Shown here: piece by piece, positions 1 through 5,990 of the stretch
Numbering within the stretch: position 1 is the stretch's first letter
Layout of the letters: the number at the start of each line of letters is the position of its first letter
Assembly: GCA_046715235.1 (NCBI GenBank)
Contig: JBKJZO010000217.1
Span: 1 to 34,669 of the forward strand
Reading direction: 5' to 3'
From: JBKJZO01 sp046715235
GTDB taxonomy: Bacteria > Actinomycetota > Actinomycetes > BP-191
Length of the DNA stretch: 34,669 bases
Notes under the pieces: model-generated
What the model saw: the letters and a program-made list of their open reading frames with translations, nothing else
The model's database searches: none
What the model was told of the DNA's origin: nothing
Program-made: the position numbers and the translations under genes

Positions 1-34
1 GGAGAATGCCCGGCCGCTGAGCTGAGGAGTGCCC

Positions 35-313
35 GTGACCGACCAGCCGATCGACGACGGCGAGGGCGCGCTCTCCATCAACGTCGACCCCGACGCGAGG
101 CATGGCAGCTACGCCAACTTCCTCGTCGTTTCGCACACCGCGCACGAGTTCACGCTCGATTTCTGCCAGTCCCTGCCCGGCAACGAGAACGCGCTCGACG
201 TCGTCAGCCGGATCAAGGTCGCGCCGACAATGGTCGGCCGGATCCTCGAGGCGCTCAGCGAGAACCTCGCGGTCTACGAAAACCGCTTCGGTTCGGTTCC
301 GCACGTCGGCTGA
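35..313 (+). CDS. DUF3467 domain protein
   Basis: Small protein of 92 residues matching the DUF3467 pattern: a central run GSYANF, then HTAHEFTLDFCQ, then SRIKVAP and a C-terminal LSENLAVYENRFG. The function of the family is unknown; members are usually about 100 residues, so this one looks complete. I chose the GTG at 35 because GAGGAG at 24-29 sits five bases ahead of it; the in-frame GTG at 29 overlaps that ribosome-binding site and would add only two residues. A perfect hairpin (GTCGGC, loop TGA, GCCGAC; 305-319) is built around the stop codon. The gene converges on the minus-strand zinc-ribbon gene, 40 bases away. Family assignment is by recognition of the motif pattern. Confidence 0.85.
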   Translation: MTDQPIDDGEGALSINVDPDARHGSYANFLVVSHTAHEFTLDFCQSLPGNENALDVVSRIKVAPTMVGRILEALSENLAVYENRFGSVPHVG

Positions 314-319
314 GCCGAC
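305..319 (+). other. Hairpin around the DUF3467 stop codon
   Basis: GTCGGC (305-310) and GCCGAC (314-319) are perfect inverted repeats with the TGA stop as the loop. There is no T-run after it, so it is not a standard intrinsic terminator, but it lies at the junction of two convergent genes where transcription must end. ACTAAGAC also occurs twice just after it (331-338 and 353-360). Confidence 0.4.
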
Positions 320-353
320 CGATCCGGCGTACTAAGACCGCTCCGCTAAGTAA

Positions 354-689
354 CTAAGACAGGGGCCGGCGCAAGACGCGCTCGAGCGCACGCTCGACGT
401 CGTCAGCGAGTGAGCGCTGCGGGGGCGCCGGGGGAGCCACCCCTTCCCTGGTGACGGCCGGAACTCCCGGGCCCACGTGGCCGCACTCCGCGCAGCTGGT
501 CTCACCGAGCCGGCGGGCCAGACTCGACGACAGGCAGGCCGTGCACTGGTCCAGGTCGGCCCGCCAGTCGTGCTCGACCTGGCACGTCGGGCAGACGAGC
601 ACTTGCGCGTCCAGGATGACGCCGCGCTGCCAGGCCGACGCGCCCTTGACCGGGTCGGTCTGGATGGTGTCGCAGAGGTAGCAGGGCAA
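354..689 (-). CDS. Small four-CxxC zinc-ribbon protein
   Basis: Protein of 111 residues with four CxxC pairs: C3/C6, C33/C36, C49/C52 and C66/C69, enough ligands for two structural zinc sites (zinc-ribbon type). The tail from about residue 80 is proline-rich and then an Arg-rich helix (ADDVERALERVLRR). I do not recognise a named family. The start is a TTG at 689, supported by AAGGCGA a few bases upstream; that ribosome-binding site overlaps the stop codon of the peroxiredoxin gene, only nine bases away, so the two are probably co-transcribed. A role linked to thiol or redox chemistry is only suggested by this neighbour. No membrane segment is visible. Confidence 0.7.
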   Translation of the reverse strand: MPCYLCDTIQTDPVKGASAWQRGVILDAQVLVCPTCQVEHDWRADLDQCTACLSSSLARRLGETSCAECGHVGPGVPAVTREGVAPPAPPQRSLADDVERALERVLRRPLS

Positions 690-698
690 GCAGTCGCC

Positions 699-1157
699 TT
701 AGGGGAGTTGTGAGAGCACCTCGAGGTACGCCGACTGGTCTCGTGCGCCTCTGTCCTGCAGGAGCGCCCAGCGCAATACCCCGTCCTTGTCGATGATGAA
801 GGTTCCACGGGTCGCCTGACCACGGTTTTCGTCAAAACAGCCGTACTCCTGCGCGACCGCGCCATGCGGCCAGAAGTCGGCGAGCAGCGGAAACGTGAAG
901 CCCTCCTGGTCGGCCCAGACCTTGTGGGCGAACACCGAGTCTACGGAGACCGCGAGTACCTGCACGTCGTCGTTCTCGAAGTGGGAGAGGTCGTCGCGGA
1001 TGGCGTACATCTCGTTCTGGCAGGTGCGCGTGAACGCCAGCGGATAAAAGACCAGGACGACGTTCTTGCGGCCACGGAAGTGCTCGAGTGAGACGAACTC
1101 GTTGTTCTGGTCACGCAGTGTGAACGTCGGCGCGGGCTGGCCGATCTCGGCCGCCAT
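699..1157 (-). CDS. ahpE: AhpE-type peroxiredoxin
   Basis: Cytosolic thiol peroxidase of 152 residues that reduces hydroperoxides. The catalytic motif is FYPLAFTRTC: Pro39, Thr43 and the peroxidatic Cys46; Arg117 in ATRGTFIID completes the active site. The PLAFT-x-x-C form is typical of the actinobacterial AhpE branch, known as one-Cys enzymes reduced by mycothiol/mycoredoxin or other thiols. Unusually there is a second cysteine, Cys107 (EYGCFDE), where Mycobacterium AhpE to my recollection has a hydrophobic residue; it could serve as a resolving cysteine or be incidental. The ATG overlaps the DUF3052 stop by one base (TGATG), so translation is probably coupled. Length is normal for the family. 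Confidence 0.93.
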   Translation of the reverse strand: MAAEIGQPAPTFTLRDQNNEFVSLEHFRGRKNVVLVFYPLAFTRTCQNEMYAIRDDLSHFENDDVQVLAVSVDSVFAHKVWADQEGFTFPLLADFWPHGAVAQEYGCFDENRGQATRGTFIIDKDGVLRWALLQDRGARDQSAYLEVLSQLP

Positions 1158-1597
1158 CAGCGACGGACGGCCCGCTGCGACCTCGGTGCGACCAGACGGG
1201 ATCCGCTCCAGTCCTTGCTGACGCTGATGCTGCTCGTCTGCGTCAGGCCCGCGGTCGGCGCCGCTTCGAGGATGTCACTGGGCTCGACGTGCCGGTCTCG
1301 GCCGGCCTTGGGGGTGAGTACCCAGATGGAGCCGCTGCTGTCGAGACGGGTGCGCGCGTCCATCAGCGCATCGACAAGATCGCCGTCGTCCTCGCGCCAC
1401 CACAACAGCACCGCGTCGACGACGTCGTCGCCGTCGTCATCGGCCAGCTGCCCGCCGGTGCGCTCGAGTACGGCGTCGACAAGCTCCTGGTCAACGTCGC
1501 CGCCGCTGCCGATCTCCTGGACCACCATCCCTGCGGAGATGCCGAGCTTGTCGGCGGCGGTCCGTTCCACGTTCGAGCTACCGGCGCCCCCGCCCAC
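1157..1597 (-). CDS. DUF3052 domain protein
   Basis: Protein of 146 residues belonging to the actinobacterial DUF3052 family. Recognisable blocks are DKLGI..GMVVQEIG (17-30), the acidic DDDGDDVVDAVLLWWRED (53-70), WVLTPKAGR (92-100), and HVEPSDILEAAPTAGLTQ (103-120) followed by SVSKDW. Function is unknown. The GTG start at 1597 has GAGGAGG nine bases upstream. It is the first gene of a three-gene unit with ahpE and the zinc-ribbon gene; DUF3052 next to ahpE and near aceE is also the arrangement in Mycobacterium. The 94 bases between this start and the preceding gene probably hold its promoter, but I could not fix -35 and -10 boxes with confidence. Confidence 0.9.
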   Translation of the reverse strand: MGGGAGSSNVERTAADKLGISAGMVVQEIGSGGDVDQELVDAVLERTGGQLADDDGDDVVDAVLLWWREDDGDLVDALMDARTRLDSSGSIWVLTPKAGRDRHVEPSDILEAAPTAGLTQTSSISVSKDWSGSRLVAPRSQRAVRR

Positions 1598-1691
1598 GTT
1601 CTCGTGCCTCCTCTAGCCGTGATCTCGTTGGGCGATAGTCAGTCACGGCGGGACCCCTGCTGGCAAGTGACGGGGCGGTAAACCGCTCAGG

Positions 1692-3065
1692 TCACGTGCC
1701 GTGTACGACGCCGAGATCGTCCAGCGCGGACTCGATCGCCCGGTGGAACGTCGGGTATGGCCAGATCATCGTCCGGAGACGGTCGACCGGTATCTGCTCA
1801 TGAATGGCGAGTGTGAGCAGGCCGAGCATCTCGCCCCCGGCCGGCCCCGCAGTCGTCGCGCCCACAAGAACGCCGCGGTCGCCGTCCTCGACGAGCTTGA
1901 TGAAGCCGTCGTTACCGGGTCCGTGGATCCAGCCGCGTGACGAACTAAACAGCTCGGCGTACGCGTCGCGAGCCATGATTCCCTGCTCCATCGCGGCGGC
2001 GTGGGTCAGCCCGACCGAACCGATTTCCGGGTCGGTGAACGTGACGCGCGGCAGCGCCCGATAGTCGGCGGGGACGTGCGCGTCACCCAGGATGTCGGCG
2101 ACGGCGATCCTGGCCTGGTACATCGCCACGTGCGTGAACGCACCCTTGCCCGTGACGTCGCCGACCGCCCACACGCCCGGGCGTACCCGCATGTGCCCGT
2201 CGACGGGCAACGACCGGTCCTTCTCGTCGATACCGAGCGCCGCAGCGCCGATGGACGCGAGATCGACCACACGGCCGGTGGCGACGAGCAGTCGTTCAGC
2301 GCGGACTGGTTCGCCCTCGGAGAGCGTGACCGTGAACTGTTCGCCGGCGTACTCGACGCTCTGCGCAGTGACACCCGTGCGTACGTCGATCCCCTCGCGC
2401 TCGAAAACGGTGCGGACCAGGTAGCTCGCTTCGGGCTCCTCCAGGCCGATCAGGCGAGGGCGGCCTTCGACGATCGTCACCCGCGTGCCGAACCGGGCGA
2501 ACACCTGCGCGAGCTCGGCGCTGATGGCGCCGCCGCCGAGCGCGATCAGTGACTCGGGCAGCTCCTTGGCCTCGATGATCTCGTGGTTGGTCCAGTACGG
2601 CGTGCCCTCGAGCCCGGGGATCGGCGGGATGAACGCATGCGTCCCCGAGGCGACGACGATCGCGCGGCTCGCGCGGACGACGGTGTCCTCGACCTGGACG
2701 GTCTGCGCATCAATCAGCCGGCCGTCGCCGCGGACGAATCGGCCACCCTTGCCCTCGAACCGCTCGACGGCGACGGCGTCGTCCCAGTCGTCGGTCGCCT
2801 CGTCGCGGATTCGGCTGGCGACCTTGGCCCAGTCCGGAGTCACCGTCGCGTAGCCGGCGAGCTGATCGACGCGCCGGGCTTCGGCCAGCGCGTTGGCCGC
2901 GCGGATCATCATCTTGCTGGGGACGCACCCCCAGTAGGGGCATTCGCCGCCGACCAGCAGCCGGTCGATGCCCACGACGTCGAGCCCGCGCTCTGCGAGG
3001 GTGCCCGCGACATATTCACCGCCAGGACCCAGGCCCAGTACGACGACCTCGACCTGCTCGTCCAT
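1692..3065 (-). CDS. FAD-dependent pyridine nucleotide-disulfide oxidoreductase
   Basis: Flavoprotein of 457 residues in the lipoamide dehydrogenase / mercuric reductase superfamily. It has an N-terminal FAD-binding GLGPGG (11-16), the redox disulfide Cys42-x4-Cys47 in GGECPYWGCVPSK, a second nucleotide fold at GGGAISAEL, the FAD motif WAVGDVTGKGAFTH, and a C-terminal dimerisation domain. The C-terminal active-site block, normally HPT....E, reads WPYPTFHRAIESAL, so the usual catalytic His is replaced by Tyr. It is therefore unlikely to be the true E3 of pyruvate dehydrogenase despite aceE nearby; the substrate is unknown. The ATG at 3065 is preceded by GGAGG at six bases; the longer open frame upstream (to 3521) is antisense shadow of the membrane-protein gene. 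The start lies 20 bases after the membrane-protein gene. Confidence 0.85.
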   Translation of the reverse strand: MDEQVEVVVLGLGPGGEYVAGTLAERGLDVVGIDRLLVGGECPYWGCVPSKMMIRAANALAEARRVDQLAGYATVTPDWAKVASRIRDEATDDWDDAVAVERFEGKGGRFVRGDGRLIDAQTVQVEDTVVRASRAIVVASGTHAFIPPIPGLEGTPYWTNHEIIEAKELPESLIALGGGAISAELAQVFARFGTRVTIVEGRPRLIGLEEPEASYLVRTVFEREGIDVRTGVTAQSVEYAGEQFTVTLSEGEPVRAERLLVATGRVVDLASIGAAALGIDEKDRSLPVDGHMRVRPGVWAVGDVTGKGAFTHVAMYQARIAVADILGDAHVPADYRALPRVTFTDPEIGSVGLTHAAAMEQGIMARDAYAELFSSSRGWIHGPGNDGFIKLVEDGDRGVLVGATTAGPAGGEMLGLLTLAIHEQIPVDRLRTMIWPYPTFHRAIESALDDLGVVHGT

Positions 3066-3085
3066 CTCGCGCCTCCGATCGGTGG

Positions 3086-3748
3086 CTAGATCCAGCCGAG
3101 CTCGCTGAACTGCGGGAACCCGCCCTTCCAGATGCCGAACGCAACGAGAAGAACGAGCGAGACGCCGTACGCGACTAACAGGTGAATGCCGGCCCGGCCG
3201 CGATGAATCCAGCCCCAGACAGTCAACACGATGGCCCCGGCCAGCCCCAGGATCGGGGTGCCGCCCTCGACGGTGTTGGTCATCCAGGTGAGGCCGTAGA
3301 GCACGGCGACGACGTACCACCAGTGGCCCGGGCCTCGCTCCCGTGTCATCAGAGCGCGACCGAGCGATACGACGACGATCAGCCACCCGGCGTACCAGAG
3401 GTAGTGACCGACGGCTTCGTCCCACAGGTGTACGCGCGGCGTGATCGGTCCCTCGTTGCTGATGGAGTTGGCCGCGAGGTGGACGCCGTGGCCCTGCGTG
3501 TAGAGGATCGCGCCGACCCAATAGAGCAGCCAGGTCGCCCGGTCGACGCCCACCCCGCGCAGCACCAGTGCCGCCGCGCCGAGAACGGCGAAGGGCACGA
3601 GCAGGTCGATCCAGTCGGCCCAGTCGGCGTCACCGAGCGGCCCGAGGTCTTTGAAAATCGTGCCGACGTGATGCCCGACGATCACGGCGAGCGCGAAGAG
3701 GGTGACACGTCGCCACACGCGTCCCGGAGTCATTGCCGGATCATGCAC
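3086..3748 (-). CDS. Seven-helix integral membrane protein, His-rich
   Basis: Protein of 220 residues with seven hydrophobic segments (about 15-32, 46-65, 72-90, 115-133, 142-158, 164-180 and 187-207). Polar residues sit at helix ends: His26/His27, His87/His90 (TQGHGVHLAANS) and His107-Asp110-Glu111-His115 (HLWDEAVGHYLWY). Such a set could bind metal or form a membrane active site, but I recognise no named family and infer no substrate. It sits between yjbQ (36 bases upstream) and the flavin oxidoreductase (20 bases downstream), so all are probably co-transcribed. The GTG at 3748 is taken as start; an ATG at 3733 is also possible, and neither has a strong ribosome-binding site. Confidence 0.75.
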   Translation of the reverse strand: MHDPAMTPGRVWRRVTLFALAVIVGHHVGTIFKDLGPLGDADWADWIDLLVPFAVLGAAALVLRGVGVDRATWLLYWVGAILYTQGHGVHLAANSISNEGPITPRVHLWDEAVGHYLWYAGWLIVVVSLGRALMTRERGPGHWWYVVAVLYGLTWMTNTVEGGTPILGLAGAIVLTVWGWIHRGRAGIHLLVAYGVSLVLLVAFGIWKGGFPQFSELGWI

Positions 3749-3784
3749 CCCGGCTACCCCGCCGTCATCGAGACGCGCTCGTCG

Positions 3785-4189
3785 TCATCCAGGGATGAAC
3801 GACAGGCGGACCTCTCGTTCCGCGTTGTCGACGTTGGTGTCGACCAGCGCGATCGACTGCCAGGTGCCGAGTGCGAGGCGCCCCGCGACTACGGGCACGA
3901 CGATCGACGGTGCAATGAACGCCGGCAGCACGTGGTCGCGCCCGTGACCGGCTGACCCGTGCCGGTGCGACCACCGGCCGTCCTTGGGCAGCAACTCGTC
4001 GAGGGCGGCAAGCAGGTCGGCGTCACTCCCGGCGCCGAGTTCGAGTACGGCGACGCCGGCGGTCGCGTGCGGGACGAACACGTTGAGCAGTCCGTCACCT
4101 TCGCCGGCGACGAACTCGCTGCACGCGCGCGTCAGGTTCAGCACAGCGGGACGGCGCCCCGTCGTGACCTGCAGGACCGTCGTCTTCAT
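3785..4189 (-). CDS. YjbQ family (UPF0047) protein
   Basis: Protein of 134 residues of the YjbQ/UPF0047 family, which folds as a compact beta-rich trimer. The conserved features are present: His41 in FVPHATAG, the WSHRHGSAGHGRDH block with His75, His77, His82 and His86, PAFIAPS, and LGTWQSIALVDTN near the C-terminus. Members have weak thiamine phosphate synthase activity in complementation tests, but the physiological role is unclear. The ATG at 4189 is preceded by AGGA at eight bases. The gene starts 17 bases after the DUF3352 gene and appears to be part of the same minus-strand unit. Length is typical (about 130-140). Confidence 0.9.
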   Translation of the reverse strand: MKTTVLQVTTGRRPAVLNLTRACSEFVAGEGDGLLNVFVPHATAGVAVLELGAGSDADLLAALDELLPKDGRWSHRHGSAGHGRDHVLPAFIAPSIVVPVVAGRLALGTWQSIALVDTNVDNAEREVRLSFIPG

Positions 4190-4206
4190 GACGCCGATCC
4201 TGTCAG

Positions 4207-5679
4207 TTACGTGACAGTGAGCCGCGCCCGGAACGAACCGGTGGCCGGGCTCATGGTGAAACCGAAGGAGTCCAGGTAGCGGTAGCGTTTTGCCTCCGGG
4301 TCGCCGCGCTCGAAGACCTGCAGCTGGCGAAGACCCGCCTGGATGTTGACGAAGACGGTGATGCCCGCGCCGTCCGCGTCGGGCACCGCCTTCTGGAAGC
4401 TGGCCGTCTGGCCCAACGGCTTGGCACCCGACGCCAGCTTCGCGACAGCGGCGGGCGACGTGCCCATCAAGTAGCCGTTGCTGACCAGCTTCATCTGCTT
4501 GCGAACGTCGACGCGAGGCCCGCCCGATTCGCGGTTGTACCAGCCGAGGACCTTCTGCGCGGCCGTGTGAGCCTTGCTCGGGGTGGTGCTGCGAACCCGG
4601 GCTGCGATGTCGAACTTGCCGGGGGTAGTGCCGAAGACGCCGACCGCGGTTTCCTCGCCGAGAATCGTCTTGATGTCCTCGGGCAGCTTCAACCGCATCC
4701 CTCGCTCGAGTTCCGCGTCGTCATCCCCGACCTCGCCGTAGAACTTCGCCAGCATGTCGCCGAAGCCGACAGCGTCAAAGGCCGCCCACGTGTCCGACGG
4801 GTAGTTCGATAGCAGGTTCGCGCCCGGCGTCGCACCGAGGCCGCCGAAGAGCGCTTTGTTGGTCTCCGCATTCGTGCCGATCGCCATACCGCGCACTTCG
4901 AGGTACGACGGGTCGGCGTGAACGCCCGCGACGTAGTGGCCGGTCGGGATGCTCGTCAGTCCCGAGAAGTACGGATTGCTCTTGCGCTCCGCTCGCGGTG
5001 TGGCGACGTACGTGGCGCGGATGTCGACCCAGGCAGTGGCGACTTGGTCACCGCCAAGAGCCGCTAGCGACTCGGTGTAGCCCGGATCGGCTGACAGGTA
5101 CGTCGTCGCCGCGGCGAGCGCGCGCACCTTCGCCGGAGTCTCGGCGATGAGGACGTAGCCACCCTTGAGTGCGTAGTTGAGCTGCGTGTCCTCGGGGTGC
5201 CGTGCGGCGGCGGCCCGCAGCCTGTTCATCGCGACGTTCGCCTTGCCGCGGTCCTTGTACTGAACCGCGGCGACCATCGCGAAACCCGACTCATCTTTCA
5301 TGTCGGGCACGTAGGCAACGGCGGCCCGGTCGCCGATCCACGGCTTGAAGTCGCGGGCGTAGTTTTCGCCGAACTCCGCGAACAACGACCCCAGCAGGTC
5401 GTCCTTGAGCGTGTCCTCTTTGAATGTGCTCGAGCCGTCAACCGGGAGCTTCTTGCTCAGCTGGTAGACGGCGAGCTTCTGGTCGAGCGAGGGGTCGAAG
5501 TCGACCTTGGCGATCGCGACGACGGATGCAGGCAGCACGTCCTCGGGCTGCGCCCCGCCACCGCTCAAGTAGTCGACCGCTGCGAACGCGACGTCGGAGC
5601 CGCCGATCACAGCTGCGACAGCCGCGGTCGCGACGGCTACTCGCGCAGCGCGGCGCACGCCGCGAAACATCGAAGACAT
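4207..5679 (-). CDS. DUF3352 domain protein, membrane-anchored
   Basis: Protein of 490 residues of the DUF3352 family. It begins with a short basic N-terminus (FRGVRRAAR), one hydrophobic segment (about 12-35) acting as signal anchor or signal peptide, then the typical GGGAQPEDVLPASVVAIAKVD (40-60) and a long extracytoplasmic part. Function is unknown; family members are found in actinobacteria as secreted or membrane-tethered proteins. I chose the ATG at 5679, which follows a G-rich CTGGGGGGA about seven bases upstream, over in-frame extensions reaching 5736 that add a non-hydrophobic tail before the anchor. It is the first gene of the minus-strand run and is divergent from aceE. Confidence 0.85.
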   Translation of the reverse strand: MSSMFRGVRRAARVAVATAAVAAVIGGSDVAFAAVDYLSGGGAQPEDVLPASVVAIAKVDFDPSLDQKLAVYQLSKKLPVDGSSTFKEDTLKDDLLGSLFAEFGENYARDFKPWIGDRAAVAYVPDMKDESGFAMVAAVQYKDRGKANVAMNRLRAAAARHPEDTQLNYALKGGYVLIAETPAKVRALAAATTYLSADPGYTESLAALGGDQVATAWVDIRATYVATPRAERKSNPYFSGLTSIPTGHYVAGVHADPSYLEVRGMAIGTNAETNKALFGGLGATPGANLLSNYPSDTWAAFDAVGFGDMLAKFYGEVGDDDAELERGMRLKLPEDIKTILGEETAVGVFGTTPGKFDIAARVRSTTPSKAHTAAQKVLGWYNRESGGPRVDVRKQMKLVSNGYLMGTSPAAVAKLASGAKPLGQTASFQKAVPDADGAGITVFVNIQAGLRQLQVFERGDPEAKRYRYLDSFGFTMSPATGSFRARLTVT

Positions 5680-5835
5680 TGTTGGTCCCCCCAGCACTTT
5701 CGACAGTCCCTCCCGCCCGGGACCGGGCAGTACCACTGTCTGTATGAGTCATCGGTGGACACGACCCCGACTCTTGAATGTCGGCCATCGGCGGCTGGCG
5801 CAGCGCGCGTGAGATTGCGCACAGTGCGGTCCTTT

Positions 5836-5849
5836 GATCAGACCTGATC
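5836..5849. promoter_or_regulatory. Operator-like dyad upstream of aceE
   Basis: GATCAG-AC-CTGATC is a perfect 6+2+6 inverted repeat in the middle of the divergent promoter region, about 140 bases before the aceE start. It has the size and symmetry of a dimeric regulator site, but does not match any consensus I can name (not the GlxR/CRP or PdhR type). Confidence 0.4.
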
Positions 5850-5943
5850 TAGGTGCTCAGGGCGCGGCGGCTCTAGGCTGTTGGGGTAGCTCTGCAGCGC
5901 GGCTGGGCTTGGCAGTGCCCGACATCACTGGGCGAAGAATGCG

Positions 5944-5964
5944 GGCGGTCTCATGAGGACCGCC
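5944..5964 (+). promoter_or_regulatory. Hairpin in aceE leader
   Basis: GGCGGTC (5944-5950) and GACCGCC (5958-5964) form a perfect 7-bp stem with a 7-base loop, ending 15 bases before the aceE ribosome-binding site (GGGAG, 5980-5984). It may affect mRNA stability or translation, or be a protein site; no T-run follows, so it is not an obvious attenuator. Confidence 0.4.
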
Positions 5965-5990
5965 GCGCGCCATCCGAATGGGAGCAACAG

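Larger units (their letters stand above)
5680..5990. other. Divergent regulatory region, DUF3352 / aceE
   Basis: This 311-base stretch holds no supported gene. It must carry both divergent promoters. I see nested inverted repeats at 5702-5740 on the DUF3352 side (GACAGT / ACTGTC outside, GCCCGG-GA-CCGGGC inside), a compact operator-like dyad at 5836-5849 and an aceE leader hairpin at 5944-5964. Convincing -35/-10 pairs could not be assigned by eye. Confidence 0.6.

Noticed and set aside
1..34. Tail of an upstream plus-strand gene at the left edge
   Set aside because: Stops at 18-20 or 23-25 would allow an upstream gene to end here, but fewer than ten codons are visible, so neither frame can be supported.
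3066..3521. N-terminal extension of the flavin oxidoreductase frame
   Set aside because: It overlaps the membrane-protein gene in another frame and is Arg-rich; GGAGG and the FAD motif fix the start at 3065.
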